From: Streptomyces sp. SCSIO 30461 | Lineage (GTDB): Bacteria > Actinomycetota > Actinomycetes > Streptomycetales > Streptomycetaceae | DNA length: 64,000 bases | Reading direction: 5' to 3' | Assembly: GCF_037023745.1 (NCBI RefSeq) | Contig: NZ_CP146101.1 | Location: forward strand, 2,658,001-2,722,000 | Shown: positions 43,720 to 51,846 of the stretch, one piece after another | Numbering within the stretch: the first letter of the stretch is position 1 | How the letters are laid out: every line of letters starts with the position of its first letter | Notes under the pieces: model-generated | Database searches by the model: none | The model's input: only the letters and a program-made list of their open reading frames with translations | Told to the model about the DNA's origin: nothing | Program-made: the position numbers and the translations under genes

Positions 43720-45577
43720 GTGACTGGTGTTAATCGTGTGAGCTCGCGCTGGGTCTTCGTCCTGTGTCAGGCTGCGGGGTGTTGGTCGCTGGGTGTGGGG
43801 AGAGGTTGAGCGATGGCAGTGGGCCGGACTCCGATGCAGCCGGGGTTGCTCTCCTCCACAGTGGGTTTCTGCGAGGGTCGGCTGGCGCCGAACTCGATCT
43901 ACGCGGTGCTGCACCGCGAGTGCCGGGCGTTGTTCCCCGATGAGATGTTCGCCGATCTGTTCGCCGAGGACGGCCGCAGGTCGGTGCCGCCGATGATCGT
44001 GGCGGTCGTGATGGTCCTGCAGCGTCTGGAGGGTTTGTCCGATCGCGAGGCGGTCGAGCGGTTCGCGTTCGATGTGCGCTGGAAGTACGCCGCCGGCGGG
44101 CTGGACTTCGACCATCCGGGGTTCGTGCACACCGTGCTGGTCGACATGCGGGCGAGGCTTGCCGCTTCCGCCCGGCCGAACCGGATCTTCGAGCGGACGG
44201 TAGAGGTTGCTGCACAGGCCGGACTGGTCGGCCGCAGGAGGGTGCTGGACTCGGCACCGATCTATGACGCGGTGGCCACGCAGGACACCATCACGCTGAT
44301 CCGTTCGGCCATCCGCGGCCTGCTGCGGGCGGCCGATCACGTGCTGCGGGCCGAGCTGCGGGCGGTGATCTCCAGCGGGGACGCCTACACCAGCACGGAC
44401 AAGCCGGTCATCGACTGGACGGACGCGGCCGAGCGGGAAGCCCTCATCGATTCGCGGGCCCGTGACGGGTTCGCGCTGCTGACCGTGCTGGACGGCCGGG
44501 CCGTGCCCGGGGATGTGGGCCAGGCCGCGCGGTTGCTGGCCACCGTGCTGGGCCAGGACCTGGAGCAGGACGGGGGCGTCTTCAAGATCGCCCGCAAGGT
44601 GGCCGCGGACCGGGTCATCTCCACGGTTGATCCCGAGGCCCGGCACGGCCACAAGACCGTCCGCCGGTCCTTCGACGGTTACAAGGGTCATGTGGCCGAG
44701 GAACCCGACAGCGAGGTCATCACCGCGACCGAGGTCACGGCGGGCAACGCCGGCGATGCCGAGCCCGCCGCCGACCTGCTCGCCGACGTTCTCCAACCAC
44801 CTGCCGCCGAGCAGGCAGACCAGGCGCGGGCCGAAGTCTACGGCGACGCCGCTTACGGGACCGGGCCGCTGCTGGCCGAGCTGGACGACGCGGGCGCCCG
44901 GGTGATGGTCAAGGTGCAGGCGGCCAACGCGCCCGGTGGGCGGTTCTCCAAGGACGCCTTCACCATCGATCTGGAGGCAGGGCAGGTCACCTGCCCGAAC
45001 CAGATGACCGCCGCGATCCGCCCGAAGTCTGATGGCGGTGGGGCGGCCTGCTTCAAGACCGCCTGCGCCGCCTGCCCCCTTGCGGCGCAGTGCACTACCG
45101 CCAGGAACGGACGCGTCATCACCATCGGCCCTCACGAAGAACACCTGGCCCGGGGCCGGGCTCGCAGTGCGGACCCCGTCTGGCTGGCCGCCTACCGGGC
45201 CACCCGCCCCAAGGTCGAACGCAAGATCGCCCACCTGATGCGGCGGCGACACGGCGGACGCCGCGCCCGGGTGCGGGGCCGGGCCAAGATCGCCGCCGAC
45301 TTCTCCTTGCTGGCCGCCGCCGTCAACGTCGCGCGGCTCGGCGTGCTCGGAATCATGTCCACAGGCAGTGACAAGTGGGCGGTCGCCGCCGGCTGACCGT
45401 CCCGAGGGCGCCCTGGACCATGCAAACGACCCGCACGCGGCCGTGCCAAGCCCTCAACAGCCCCCACGACGGCCACGAACCGCCCACACGCCGCCCGACC
45501 ACCAGCCAGCAACCACGACCCTGACACCCCCAACGGCGACACCGCACGCCCAGGACGACCCGCTTAACACCAGTCAC
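43720..45577 (+). mobile_element. IS1182-type insertion sequence, intact
   Basis: An 1858-bp element. Ends are GTGACTGGTGTTAA at the left (43720-43733) and its complement TTAACACCAGTCAC at the right (45564-45577), followed by weaker matching inside. It is flanked by the direct repeat CTAG (43716-43719 and 45578-45581), the target duplication; the left CTAG is also the last four bases of the MITE-like element. The single transposase gene is full length, so the element may still be active. About 180 non-coding bases lie between the gene and the right end. Confidence 0.85.
43813..45396 (+). CDS. tnp: IS1182-family transposase
   Basis: A 527-residue DDE transposase. The N-terminal DUF772-type helical domain includes ALFPDEMFADLF, PPMIVAVVMVLQRLEGLSDREAVERF and KYAAG. 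The catalytic core has the first Asp in VLDSAPIYDAV, the second Asp in VYGDAAYGTGPLL and the closing Glu in KVERKIAHLMRRRHGGRRARVRG. A Cys-rich insertion (CFKTACAACPLAAQC) between the second Asp and the Glu, typical of IS1182 relatives, may bind zinc. No frameshift is seen. GTG and ATG options occur; ATG 43813 follows GAGAGG. Confidence 0.9.
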   Translation: MAVGRTPMQPGLLSSTVGFCEGRLAPNSIYAVLHRECRALFPDEMFADLFAEDGRRSVPPMIVAVVMVLQRLEGLSDREAVERFAFDVRWKYAAGGLDFDHPGFVHTVLVDMRARLAASARPNRIFERTVEVAAQAGLVGRRRVLDSAPIYDAVATQDTITLIRSAIRGLLRAADHVLRAELRAVISSGDAYTSTDKPVIDWTDAAEREALIDSRARDGFALLTVLDGRAVPGDVGQAARLLATVLGQDLEQDGGVFKIARKVAADRVISTVDPEARHGHKTVRRSFDGYKGHVAEEPDSEVITATEVTAGNAGDAEPAADLLADVLQPPAAEQADQARAEVYGDAAYGTGPLLAELDDAGARVMVKVQAANAPGGRFSKDAFTIDLEAGQVTCPNQMTAAIRPKSDGGGAACFKTACAACPLAAQCTTARNGRVITIGPHEEHLARGRARSADPVWLAAYRATRPKVERKIAHLMRRRHGGRRARVRGRAKIAADFSLLAAAVNVARLGVLGIMSTGSDKWAVAAG

Positions 45578-45621
45578 CTAGTGGCCGGACTGGTCCTGGT
45601 GGCCGGTCTGACCCTGCCCAC

Positions 45622-45851
45622 GTGTCTGCGCGGCCCGCGCACGCCGTCCCGCCCGGCACCTACGCCTACGTCGCCAACACCGGCGACGGTACGGTGTCGG
45701 TGATCCAGGCCCCGACAACACCGTCGTGGACGCCGTCACCGTCGGCAGCAACCCGGTAGCGGTGGCGATCGCGGTGGTGCCCGCACCGGCGCTGAAGCTG
45801 GTGAACGTCGCGACCGGCGGGAAGTTCACCCGCGGCGGCCAGGGCAGTGTT
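45622..45851 (+). pseudogene. Decayed YVTN beta-propeller / DUF11 surface-protein fragment
   Basis: One frame reads AHAVPPGTYAYVANTGDGTVSVI, the start of a YVTN beta-propeller repeat. Near 45713 a single-base shift moves the match to the next frame: DNTVVDAVTVGSNPVAVAIA, then ALKLVNVATGGKFTRGGQGS, which looks like the beginning of a DUF11 adhesin-type domain. Beyond about 45851 homology ends. It lies immediately right of the insertion sequence, and a hydrophobic VAGLVLVAGLTLP precedes it. I read it as the broken end of an exported cell-surface protein gene disrupted by insertion, frameshift and deletion. Confidence 0.6.
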
Positions 45852-46060
45852 CGGGCACCTCGCACGCTGGGCGAAGGCCGGTGTCCTGAAACGCCCGTCG
45901 TCAGACCGAGGCGCCGCACCCTTTCCCCGCAGCCGCCTGAGGACCCCCACGCCGGTGCCGCTCGGAACGGCGACCACCGACGCCCGATCGAACGGCAAAC
46001 AGGAGCACTGCCGGCTTCAGATCGCCGTGAGCTGTGAAAAGAGGATGTGACACAGCTTCT
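45852..46060. other. Gene-free stretch before the debranching enzyme 3' end
   Basis: About 210 bases of mixed composition continuing from the surface-protein remnant. I see no gene, stem-loop or known site in it. Confidence 0.5.
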
Positions 46061-48181
46061 TCAGGCCGGGCGGCGCAGCACCACCAGGCTCCGCCCGATC
46101 ATCCGCACCCGCTCGCCGGCCGCCACCTTCGGCCCCTGCCCCGGTGGCACCCCGTCCGGTCGTGCGGTGTCCACCAGCACTTGCCACTGTCGGCCGTGGT
46201 TGACCGGCACCGCGAAGTCCAGGTCGCCGCCGCTCGCGTTGAACATCAGCAGGAACGAGTCGTCCGAGATGCGCTCACCCCGCGGCCCGGGCTCGGAGAT
46301 CGCGTGACCGTTGAGGAACACCGTCAGCGCCCGCGCATGGGCAGCCTGCCAGTCCCGGTGAGTCATCTCCACCCCGTCCGGGGTGAACCAGGCGATGTCG
46401 GAGAGCTCGTCATGGGTGCCCTCCACGGGCCGCCCGTGGAAAAAGCGTCTGCGCCGGAACACCTGGTGGTCGCGGCGCAGCCACACCATCGCCCGGGTGA
46501 AGGCCAGCAGCGAGCCCGGCTCCTCCTCTGTCGACGAGGGCCAGTGCACCCAGGAGAGTTCGGAGTCCTGGCAGTAGGCGTTGTTGTTGCCCCACTGGGT
46601 GCGGCCGAACTCGTCGCCGTGGCTGAGCATGGGTACGCCCTGGGACAGCATCAGAGTGGCGATGAAGTTGCGCATCTGGCGGCTCCGCAGCTCCACCACA
46701 CCGGGATCGTCGGAGTCGCCCTCCGCGCCGCAGTTCCACGAGCGGTTGTGGTTCTCCCCGTCCCGGTTGCCCTCGCCGTTGGCCTCGTTGTGCTTCTCGT
46801 CGTACGAGACCAGGTCCCGCAGGGTGAACCCGTCATGGCAGGTCACGAAGTTGACGGAGGCGATCGGACGCCGGCCGTCGCTCTGGTAGAGGTCGGACGA
46901 TCCGGTGAGCCGGGAGGCGAACTCGGCCAGCGTGCGCGGCTGTCCGCGCCACAGATCGCGCACGGTGTCCCGGTACATGCCGTTCCACTCGGTCCACAGC
47001 GGCGGGAAGTTGCCCACCTGGTATCCGCCCTCGCCGACGTCCCAGGGCTCGGCGATCAGCTTCACCTGGCTGACCACCGGGTCCTGCTGCACCAGGTCGA
47101 AGAACGAGGACAGTCGGTCCACCTCGTGGAACTGCCGGGCCAGGGTCGCCGCGAGATCGAAGCGGAAGCCGTCCACATGCATCTCGGTCACCCAGTAGCG
47201 CAGTGAATCCATGATCAGCTGGAGCACGTGGGGGGAGCGCATCAGCAGGGAGTTGCCGGTGCCGGTGGTGTCCGTGTAGTAGCGCTTGTCCTCGGACAGC
47301 CGGTAATACGAAGCGTTGTCGAGGCCCCGGAACGACAGGGTGGGGCCCAGATGGTTGCCTTCCGCGGTGTGGTTGTAGACCACGTCGAGGATCACCTCGA
47401 TGCCCGCTTGGTGCAGCGCCCGGACCGCCGACTTGAACTCCAGCACCTGTTGACCGCGGTCGCCCCAGGAGGCGTAGCTGTTGTGAGGGGCGAAGAATCC
47501 GATGGTGTTGTAACCCCAGTAGTTGCTCAGCCCCGAGTCCGCGAGTCGGTTGTCGTTCACGAACTGATGTACCGGCATCAACTCCAGTGCGGTGATACCC
47601 AGTTCGGTGAGGTGCGAGATCACCGCCGGATGGGCGAGCCCCGCGTAGGTGCCGCGGAGCTCGGACGGCAGCGCCGGGTGCAGTATCGTCAGGCCCTTCA
47701 CATGGGCCTCGTAGATGACGGTGCGGTGGTAGTCCGTACGCGGCGGGCGGTCGTCACCCCAGTCGAAGTACGGATTGACGACGACGGAGGCCATCGTGTG
47801 GGGAGCGGAGTCGAGGTCGTTGCGCGAGTCGGGGCGGCCGAAATGGTAGCCGTACACCGACTCGCCCCAGTCGATCCGTCCGCTCATCGCCCGTGCGTAG
47901 GGATCGAGCAGCAGTTTGGCGGAGTTGCACCGCTGCCCCCGCTCCGGCGCGTACGGTCCGTGCACCCGGAAGCCGTACCGCTGCCCCGGCATCACGCCCG
48001 GCAGATAGGCGTGGCGCACGAACGCGTCGGTCTCACGGAGTTCCACCGCCGTCTCCGAGCCGTCGTCGTGCAGCAGACACAGCTCGATACGGTGCGCGGC
48101 CTCCGAATAGACCGCGAAGTTGGTGCCGGCGCCGTCGTAGGTGGCGCCGAGGGGATACGCCTGTCCCGGCCAGACCTGCAT
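46061..48181 (-). CDS. glgX: Glycogen debranching enzyme GlgX/TreX
   Basis: A 706-residue GH13 isoamylase-type enzyme that cuts alpha-1,6 branches of glycogen. An N-terminal CBM48 domain (QVWPGQAYPLGATYDGAGTN) precedes the barrel with VILDVVYNHTAEG, nucleophile Asp in VDGFRFDLA, acid Glu in LIAEPWDVG and third Asp in CHDGFTLRDLV. GRTQWGNNNAYCQD is diagnostic of the GlgX/TreX branch. Start ATG at 48181 (MQVWPGQ); upstream frame to 48223 rejected. Read toward treY but separated from it by the insertion elements, it probably belongs to a former treX-treY group that supplies linear glucans to TreY and TreZ. Confidence 0.94.
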   Translation of the reverse strand: MQVWPGQAYPLGATYDGAGTNFAVYSEAAHRIELCLLHDDGSETAVELRETDAFVRHAYLPGVMPGQRYGFRVHGPYAPERGQRCNSAKLLLDPYARAMSGRIDWGESVYGYHFGRPDSRNDLDSAPHTMASVVVNPYFDWGDDRPPRTDYHRTVIYEAHVKGLTILHPALPSELRGTYAGLAHPAVISHLTELGITALELMPVHQFVNDNRLADSGLSNYWGYNTIGFFAPHNSYASWGDRGQQVLEFKSAVRALHQAGIEVILDVVYNHTAEGNHLGPTLSFRGLDNASYYRLSEDKRYYTDTTGTGNSLLMRSPHVLQLIMDSLRYWVTEMHVDGFRFDLAATLARQFHEVDRLSSFFDLVQQDPVVSQVKLIAEPWDVGEGGYQVGNFPPLWTEWNGMYRDTVRDLWRGQPRTLAEFASRLTGSSDLYQSDGRRPIASVNFVTCHDGFTLRDLVSYDEKHNEANGEGNRDGENHNRSWNCGAEGDSDDPGVVELRSRQMRNFIATLMLSQGVPMLSHGDEFGRTQWGNNNAYCQDSELSWVHWPSSTEEEPGSLLAFTRAMVWLRRDHQVFRRRRFFHGRPVEGTHDELSDIAWFTPDGVEMTHRDWQAAHARALTVFLNGHAISEPGPRGERISDDSFLLMFNASGGDLDFAVPVNHGRQWQVLVDTARPDGVPPGQGPKVAAGERVRMIGRSLVVLRRPA

Positions 48182-48646
48182 AGATGCGACTCTTCCACTT
48201 CTGATCCGGGTGCGGGGGACCACTTCGGGCAGATCCTCCCCGAAAGTGGGGCGAGCTCCTAGGACTTACCGCGGTGCTACCGGGTGACCATCTCTCAAGA
48301 GCGGGTAAATCCGCGAAAACATACCCAAAGGCGCTGACTCCAAACCGGTGACCTTGTCAACACCGCGTTTCTGCGTGTCGCCCGTGCGGGGAGCCGGATC
48401 CGCCCGGTCTGCCGCGCGTTCGTGAGGGCTGCTGGGGACGCGCCGGGGGTGCGCCGGGGCGCACCGACGGTGTCACCAGGGGGCGCAATCACTATGAATC
48501 ACCTCACTCCAGGTGATCCGATCACGGAGAACGGAGCCTTGGTGCGGAGGAGTTGGGAAAAGTCCCCGGGGATCCGGATGCACCGCGTCCCACGGGCGGA
48601 GTACTCTTCCTTGATCGTTGGAGGGGAGCGGGAAGGCGGTGCGCGG
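48182..48646. promoter_or_regulatory. Divergent promoter region with inverted repeats
   Basis: About 465 bases between glgX and the HEPN gene. Two overlapping inverted repeats stand out: ATCACCT-CACTCC-AGGTGAT (48498-48517) and GTGAT-CCG-ATCAC (48513-48525). Related CGGGTGACC and CGGTGACC words occur near 48279 and 48344. The frame from ATG 48494 is open into the HEPN gene but its composition is poor, so I treat it as leader. Confidence 0.5.
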
Positions 48647-49891
48647 GTGAGCTCGGGAGGGCTGGAGCTACCCCCCGGTGACACAGGTCACGAGGGGGAC
48701 TCGGCCGATGTCCCGCCCGGCGCGGTATCGCTCGCCAGGCCGGTCGAGATGACATCTCACATCGGACCAGAACTGGACTGGAGCGCGGAGGCCTGGAGCG
48801 AGGTACGCACCCGCGCCCAGCGGGCCGGGCGTGCCTACGTCTGGCTGAATCTGGTCGAGCAGCGGCTGCGCGCGGTGGTGGCCGCCGTGCTCATGCCCGT
48901 CTACGAGCCGGTGCACGGCGACGACTGGGTGGTGGCCGCGGCGGGCCCGGCAGGGCAGGAGTGGGTGCAGCGGGCCGTCGCCGTACGGGAGGTCTCGCGC
49001 CGTAAGGGCTATCTGCTCGACCCGGCCGACGACAATGTGCTCAGCTTCCTCACCCTTCCCCAGCTCCGGGAACTGATGGTCCAGCACTGGCCGTGCTTCG
49101 AGCCCTACTTCGACGAGCGGCGCGAAGTCGAGCTGGCGCTGGACGAGCTCGAGGTGGCGCGGAACGTGGTCTCCCGCAACCGGGCGCTGAACGAGGCGGT
49201 ACTGGCCCAGGCCGAACGCGCCTCGGCCCGGTTGCTGGAGATCCTCGGCAGTGGGGCCGGGGTGCCGTCCGCCGACCGCCTGCCGGTCGACGCGGTCGAG
49301 GACCTGGTGGGCGACCGCTACGCGGACGTGGTCTCCGTGCATCCCGACCGGGTGCGGCTCCAGCGGCAGCTGCCGGCCGAGGACCTCTTCGGTGGCGCCA
49401 GGCGGCTCGACGCCGTCGGGATAGGCCTCAACCTGCTCGTGCAGAACTTCTCCGGGCGGCGACTGGTGAGGCTGGCGGAGGCGGGCGCCCGGGTGCGGCT
49501 GCTCTTCCTCAACCCCGCCAGCAGCGCGATCAAGCGCCGCGAGCGGGAACTTGGCGTCAGAAAGGGCGAGTTGGGCCGTTCGGTCGAGATGAACATCCTG
49601 CACATGCGGCGGGTTCGGTCGAGACTCCGCGACCCCGGGGCCTTCGAGATCCATGTGTTCGACGAGACGCCCCGCTTCACCGCCTACCTGGTCGACGGCG
49701 ACGGCCCCGACGGGCTGGCGGTCGTGCAGTCCTACCTGCGCCGGGCCCGGGGCATGGAAGCCCCGGTGCTGGTGCTGCGCGGCGGCCGGCCGGCCGTGGT
49801 GAGGTCGGGCCAGGAGAGCGAGCACGGTCTGTTCCAGACCTACCGGGAGGAATTCGAGTCGGTGTGGAGCGACTCCCGACCGGTGTCCTGA
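48647..49891 (+). CDS. SAV2148-type protein with HEPN and DUF5919-like domains
   Basis: A 414-residue cytoplasmic protein. Residues about 35-110 (ELDWSAEAWSEVRTRAQRAG, YVWLNLVEQRLRAVVAAVL) match the HEPN region of proteins I recall as the SAV2148 family. The middle is helical with FFxERR-like FDERREVELALDELEVARN. Residues about 250-390 (IGLNLLVQNFSGRRLVRL, VRLLFLNPASSAIKRRERE, FDETPRFTAYLVDGDG) resemble DUF5919, a domain joined to regulators. No classic RxxxxH HEPN nuclease motif is obvious. GTG 48647 (VSSGGLELPPGD) is chosen from recalled relatives; ATG 48494 would add 51 residues. Confidence 0.72.
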   Translation: MSSGGLELPPGDTGHEGDSADVPPGAVSLARPVEMTSHIGPELDWSAEAWSEVRTRAQRAGRAYVWLNLVEQRLRAVVAAVLMPVYEPVHGDDWVVAAAGPAGQEWVQRAVAVREVSRRKGYLLDPADDNVLSFLTLPQLRELMVQHWPCFEPYFDERREVELALDELEVARNVVSRNRALNEAVLAQAERASARLLEILGSGAGVPSADRLPVDAVEDLVGDRYADVVSVHPDRVRLQRQLPAEDLFGGARRLDAVGIGLNLLVQNFSGRRLVRLAEAGARVRLLFLNPASSAIKRRERELGVRKGELGRSVEMNILHMRRVRSRLRDPGAFEIHVFDETPRFTAYLVDGDGPDGLAVVQSYLRRARGMEAPVLVLRGGRPAVVRSGQESEHGLFQTYREEFESVWSDSRPVS

Positions 49892-49945
49892 CTGTCAGTG
49901 CCACGTGCGAGAGTTCCGTACGTACCACAGACGAGGGGGCACCGC

Positions 49946-50683
49946 ATGGCGTGGCACCATGAGCCGCTGGTCGGCTTCGACCTGGAAACGACGGGCACCG
50001 ACCCGCTGCACGCACGCATCGTGACCGCGGCGGTCGTCGCCGTGGAGGCGGGCCGACCGACCCGGCGGCGCACCTGGCTCGCTGACCCGGGGATACGTAT
50101 CCCGGCGCAGGCGTCGGCCATCCACGGGATCAGCAGCGAGCGGGCGGCGACCGAGGGACGCCCGGCGAGCGAGGTGGCGGAGCAGATCGCCGTGACGCTG
50201 GCGGACTACTGGAAGGCGGGCGTCCCGGTCGTCGCGTACAACGCCGCTTTCGACCTGACCCTGCTTTCCGCCGAGCTCGCCCGCCACGGTCTGCCGTCGC
50301 TCGCCGAGCGGTTGGCCGAGGGCCAGGAGGGCTCCGGGATCGGCCCGGTCATCGACCCCTACACGATCGACCGCGCCGTCGATCGCTACCGCAGAGGCAA
50401 GCGCAACCTCGAAGCGGTCTGCGCGGAGTACGGAGTGGTGCTGGAGGAGGCACATGAAGCCTCGGCGGACGCGCTGGCGGCGGTCAGGGTGGCATGCGCG
50501 ATAGCGGAGCGGCATGCCTCGGTGGCGGCGGTCGACCCGGCGGAGCTGCACAACCGGCAGATCCGCTGGTACGCCGACTGGGCGGCGGACTTCCAGGGTT
50601 TCTTGCGACGCAAGGGCACCCCTGACGCGGTGGTGGACGGATCCTGGCCGGTGCGAGCGCTCACCGGGGTGGGGCCTGTCTGA
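49946..50683 (+). CDS. DnaQ-like DEDDh 3'-5' exonuclease
   Basis: A 245-residue exonuclease of the DNA polymerase III epsilon type. Exo I is FDLETTG (Asp12, Glu14), Exo II YNAAFDLTLL, and Exo III the HEASADALAAV stretch with the His and Asp of a DEDDh enzyme. Stand-alone actinobacterial forms act in DNA repair or RNA trimming rather than as a replicase subunit. A C-terminal extension of about 50 residues (RQIRWYADWAADFQGFLRRKG) is typical of the Streptomyces group. ATG follows GAGGGGG; 54 bases after the HEPN gene on the same strand, so they may share a transcript. Confidence 0.9.
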   Translation: MAWHHEPLVGFDLETTGTDPLHARIVTAAVVAVEAGRPTRRRTWLADPGIRIPAQASAIHGISSERAATEGRPASEVAEQIAVTLADYWKAGVPVVAYNAAFDLTLLSAELARHGLPSLAERLAEGQEGSGIGPVIDPYTIDRAVDRYRRGKRNLEAVCAEYGVVLEEAHEASADALAAVRVACAIAERHASVAAVDPAELHNRQIRWYADWAADFQGFLRRKGTPDAVVDGSWPVRALTGVGPV

Positions 50684-50991
50684 GGCTTGTGTCCGACACC
50701 TCCGGGCTCCGGTGATCCGAATGACAGCACGTCATCCTGCTGCACCAGTGCCGCGTCGGGCAAGTTTGCCCGTGAAGGGGCGGCGTCCGGTGCATGGGGT
50801 TTCCCGGGCGGTTCGGGGGCGAGGGAGGTGGGGTCTCCAGCCGGATCGCCCCTCCTAGCGAGCCTGCTCGGTTGATTCGGCAACGCCGCGTGGGGGCACC
50901 TCCCGGCGAAGCCAGGGGGAGCGCCGTCCCGGGGGCACCTCCCAGGCGAAGCTCTGGGGGAGTCGCGACGGGGTGAACGTTGATTACCGCG
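50684..50991. other. Gene-free stretch with two short hairpin repeats
   Basis: About 308 bases between the exonuclease and the APH-like gene. It carries the two repeat copies listed next. Open frames here have weak coding character. The convergent arrangement suggests a transcription-end zone. Confidence 0.6.
50892..50962. repeat. Two copies of a GGGGGCACCTCCC...GGGGGAG hairpin repeat
   Basis: Copy one at 50892-50921 and copy two at 50931-50962 share GGGGGCACCTCCC, a central GCGAAGC and a closing GGGGGAG, nine bases apart. Each folds CTCCC against GGGAG. I recall this motif as frequent between Streptomyces genes. Confidence 0.7.
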
Positions 50992-51846
50992 CTAGAGAGG
51001 GTGCCAGCGGACTTCGGGGTCGTTCCTCCGCAATGAGTCCACCCGGCGCCGGAATTCCTCCAGCGCCACACGGCTGGTCGGGGCGTGCTGGGCGATCCAG
51101 GCGCAGCCGGCCGTTTCCCGGGCGCCCCGAAGCACCGCGCAGCCGGGCCAGTCGCGTACGTCCCAGCCGTAGGCCGCGGTGAAGGCTTCGTAGGCCGCCG
51201 GGTCGAGCCCGTAGCGGTCGCGGGCGAGTGCCAGGACGACCAGATCATGTTCCCTGAGGTCGGCGGAGAAGGTCTCCAGATCGGTCAGCACAGGACCGTC
51301 TGGACCGATATGGACATTGCGGGGGAGAGCGTCGCCGTGGATGGGGCCGGGCGGCAGACGAGGCGTCAGCTCGCTCGCAGCGGCGGCGAAACCGTCCCGG
51401 CGCTCTCGTAGGAAGTCGGCGTCCGCCTGGTCTACCGCCGGCCCCGCCAGCCTCAGCCAGCGCTCCACCCCGTCGAGCAGCTTTCGGCGCCGCAGCGGGA
51501 TCGGGGCGGAGGGCAGCGAGTGCACCAGCCGTAGCAGCGGTGCCAGGTCGCGAGGCTCGGCGGGTCGTACCGCCCGGGGCAGGCGGTGCCACAGGGTCAC
51601 CGGGTGGCCCTCCACCAGCAGGGCCTTCGGCTCCGCCGCCCGTACGGCGGGTACGCCCGCCTGTTCCAGCCATTCCGCGACGGCCAGCTCGTACTCGGCG
51701 CGATCGAGCAGCTCGGCGCTCCGTCCGACTTTGACCACCACGTCTCCGGACGCGAAGACCGCGTTCTCTCCAAAGGCCAGCAGCTCCGCCTGCCCCGGAG
51801 GCAGCCCCACCGCCGCGAGCACCGACCGTGCGTGTTTCTCGTCCAT
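50992..51846 (-). CDS. Aminoglycoside phosphotransferase-family kinase
   Basis: A 284-residue APH/choline-kinase-fold protein. The catalytic loop GPIHGDALPRNVHIG holds the catalytic Asp and Asn, and LTDLETFS holds the metal-binding Asp. The N-terminal lobe has VVVKVG with the ATP-binding Lys. Many such genes in Streptomyces phosphorylate small metabolites and have no link to resistance; the substrate is not predictable here. ATG at 51846. Faces the exonuclease across the repeat-containing gap. Confidence 0.82.
   Translation of the reverse strand: MDEKHARSVLAAVGLPPGQAELLAFGENAVFASGDVVVKVGRSAELLDRAEYELAVAEWLEQAGVPAVRAAEPKALLVEGHPVTLWHRLPRAVRPAEPRDLAPLLRLVHSLPSAPIPLRRRKLLDGVERWLRLAGPAVDQADADFLRERRDGFAAAASELTPRLPPGPIHGDALPRNVHIGPDGPVLTDLETFSADLREHDLVVLALARDRYGLDPAAYEAFTAAYGWDVRDWPGCAVLRGARETAGCAWIAQHAPTSRVALEEFRRRVDSLRRNDPEVRWHPL

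Noticed and set aside
43015..45252. Minus-strand extension of treY through the insertion sequence
   Set aside because: TreY homology begins at MTPTATYR (43014); the rest only happens to be open and is antisense to the transposase.
50892..50962. Two repeats considered as a CRISPR fragment
   Set aside because: Only two copies, nine bases apart, each self-complementary; they fit the common intergenic hairpin repeat and no cas gene is near.
50992..51846. Antibiotic resistance gene
   Set aside because: The APH fold is common for metabolite kinases and nothing here indicates a drug substrate.
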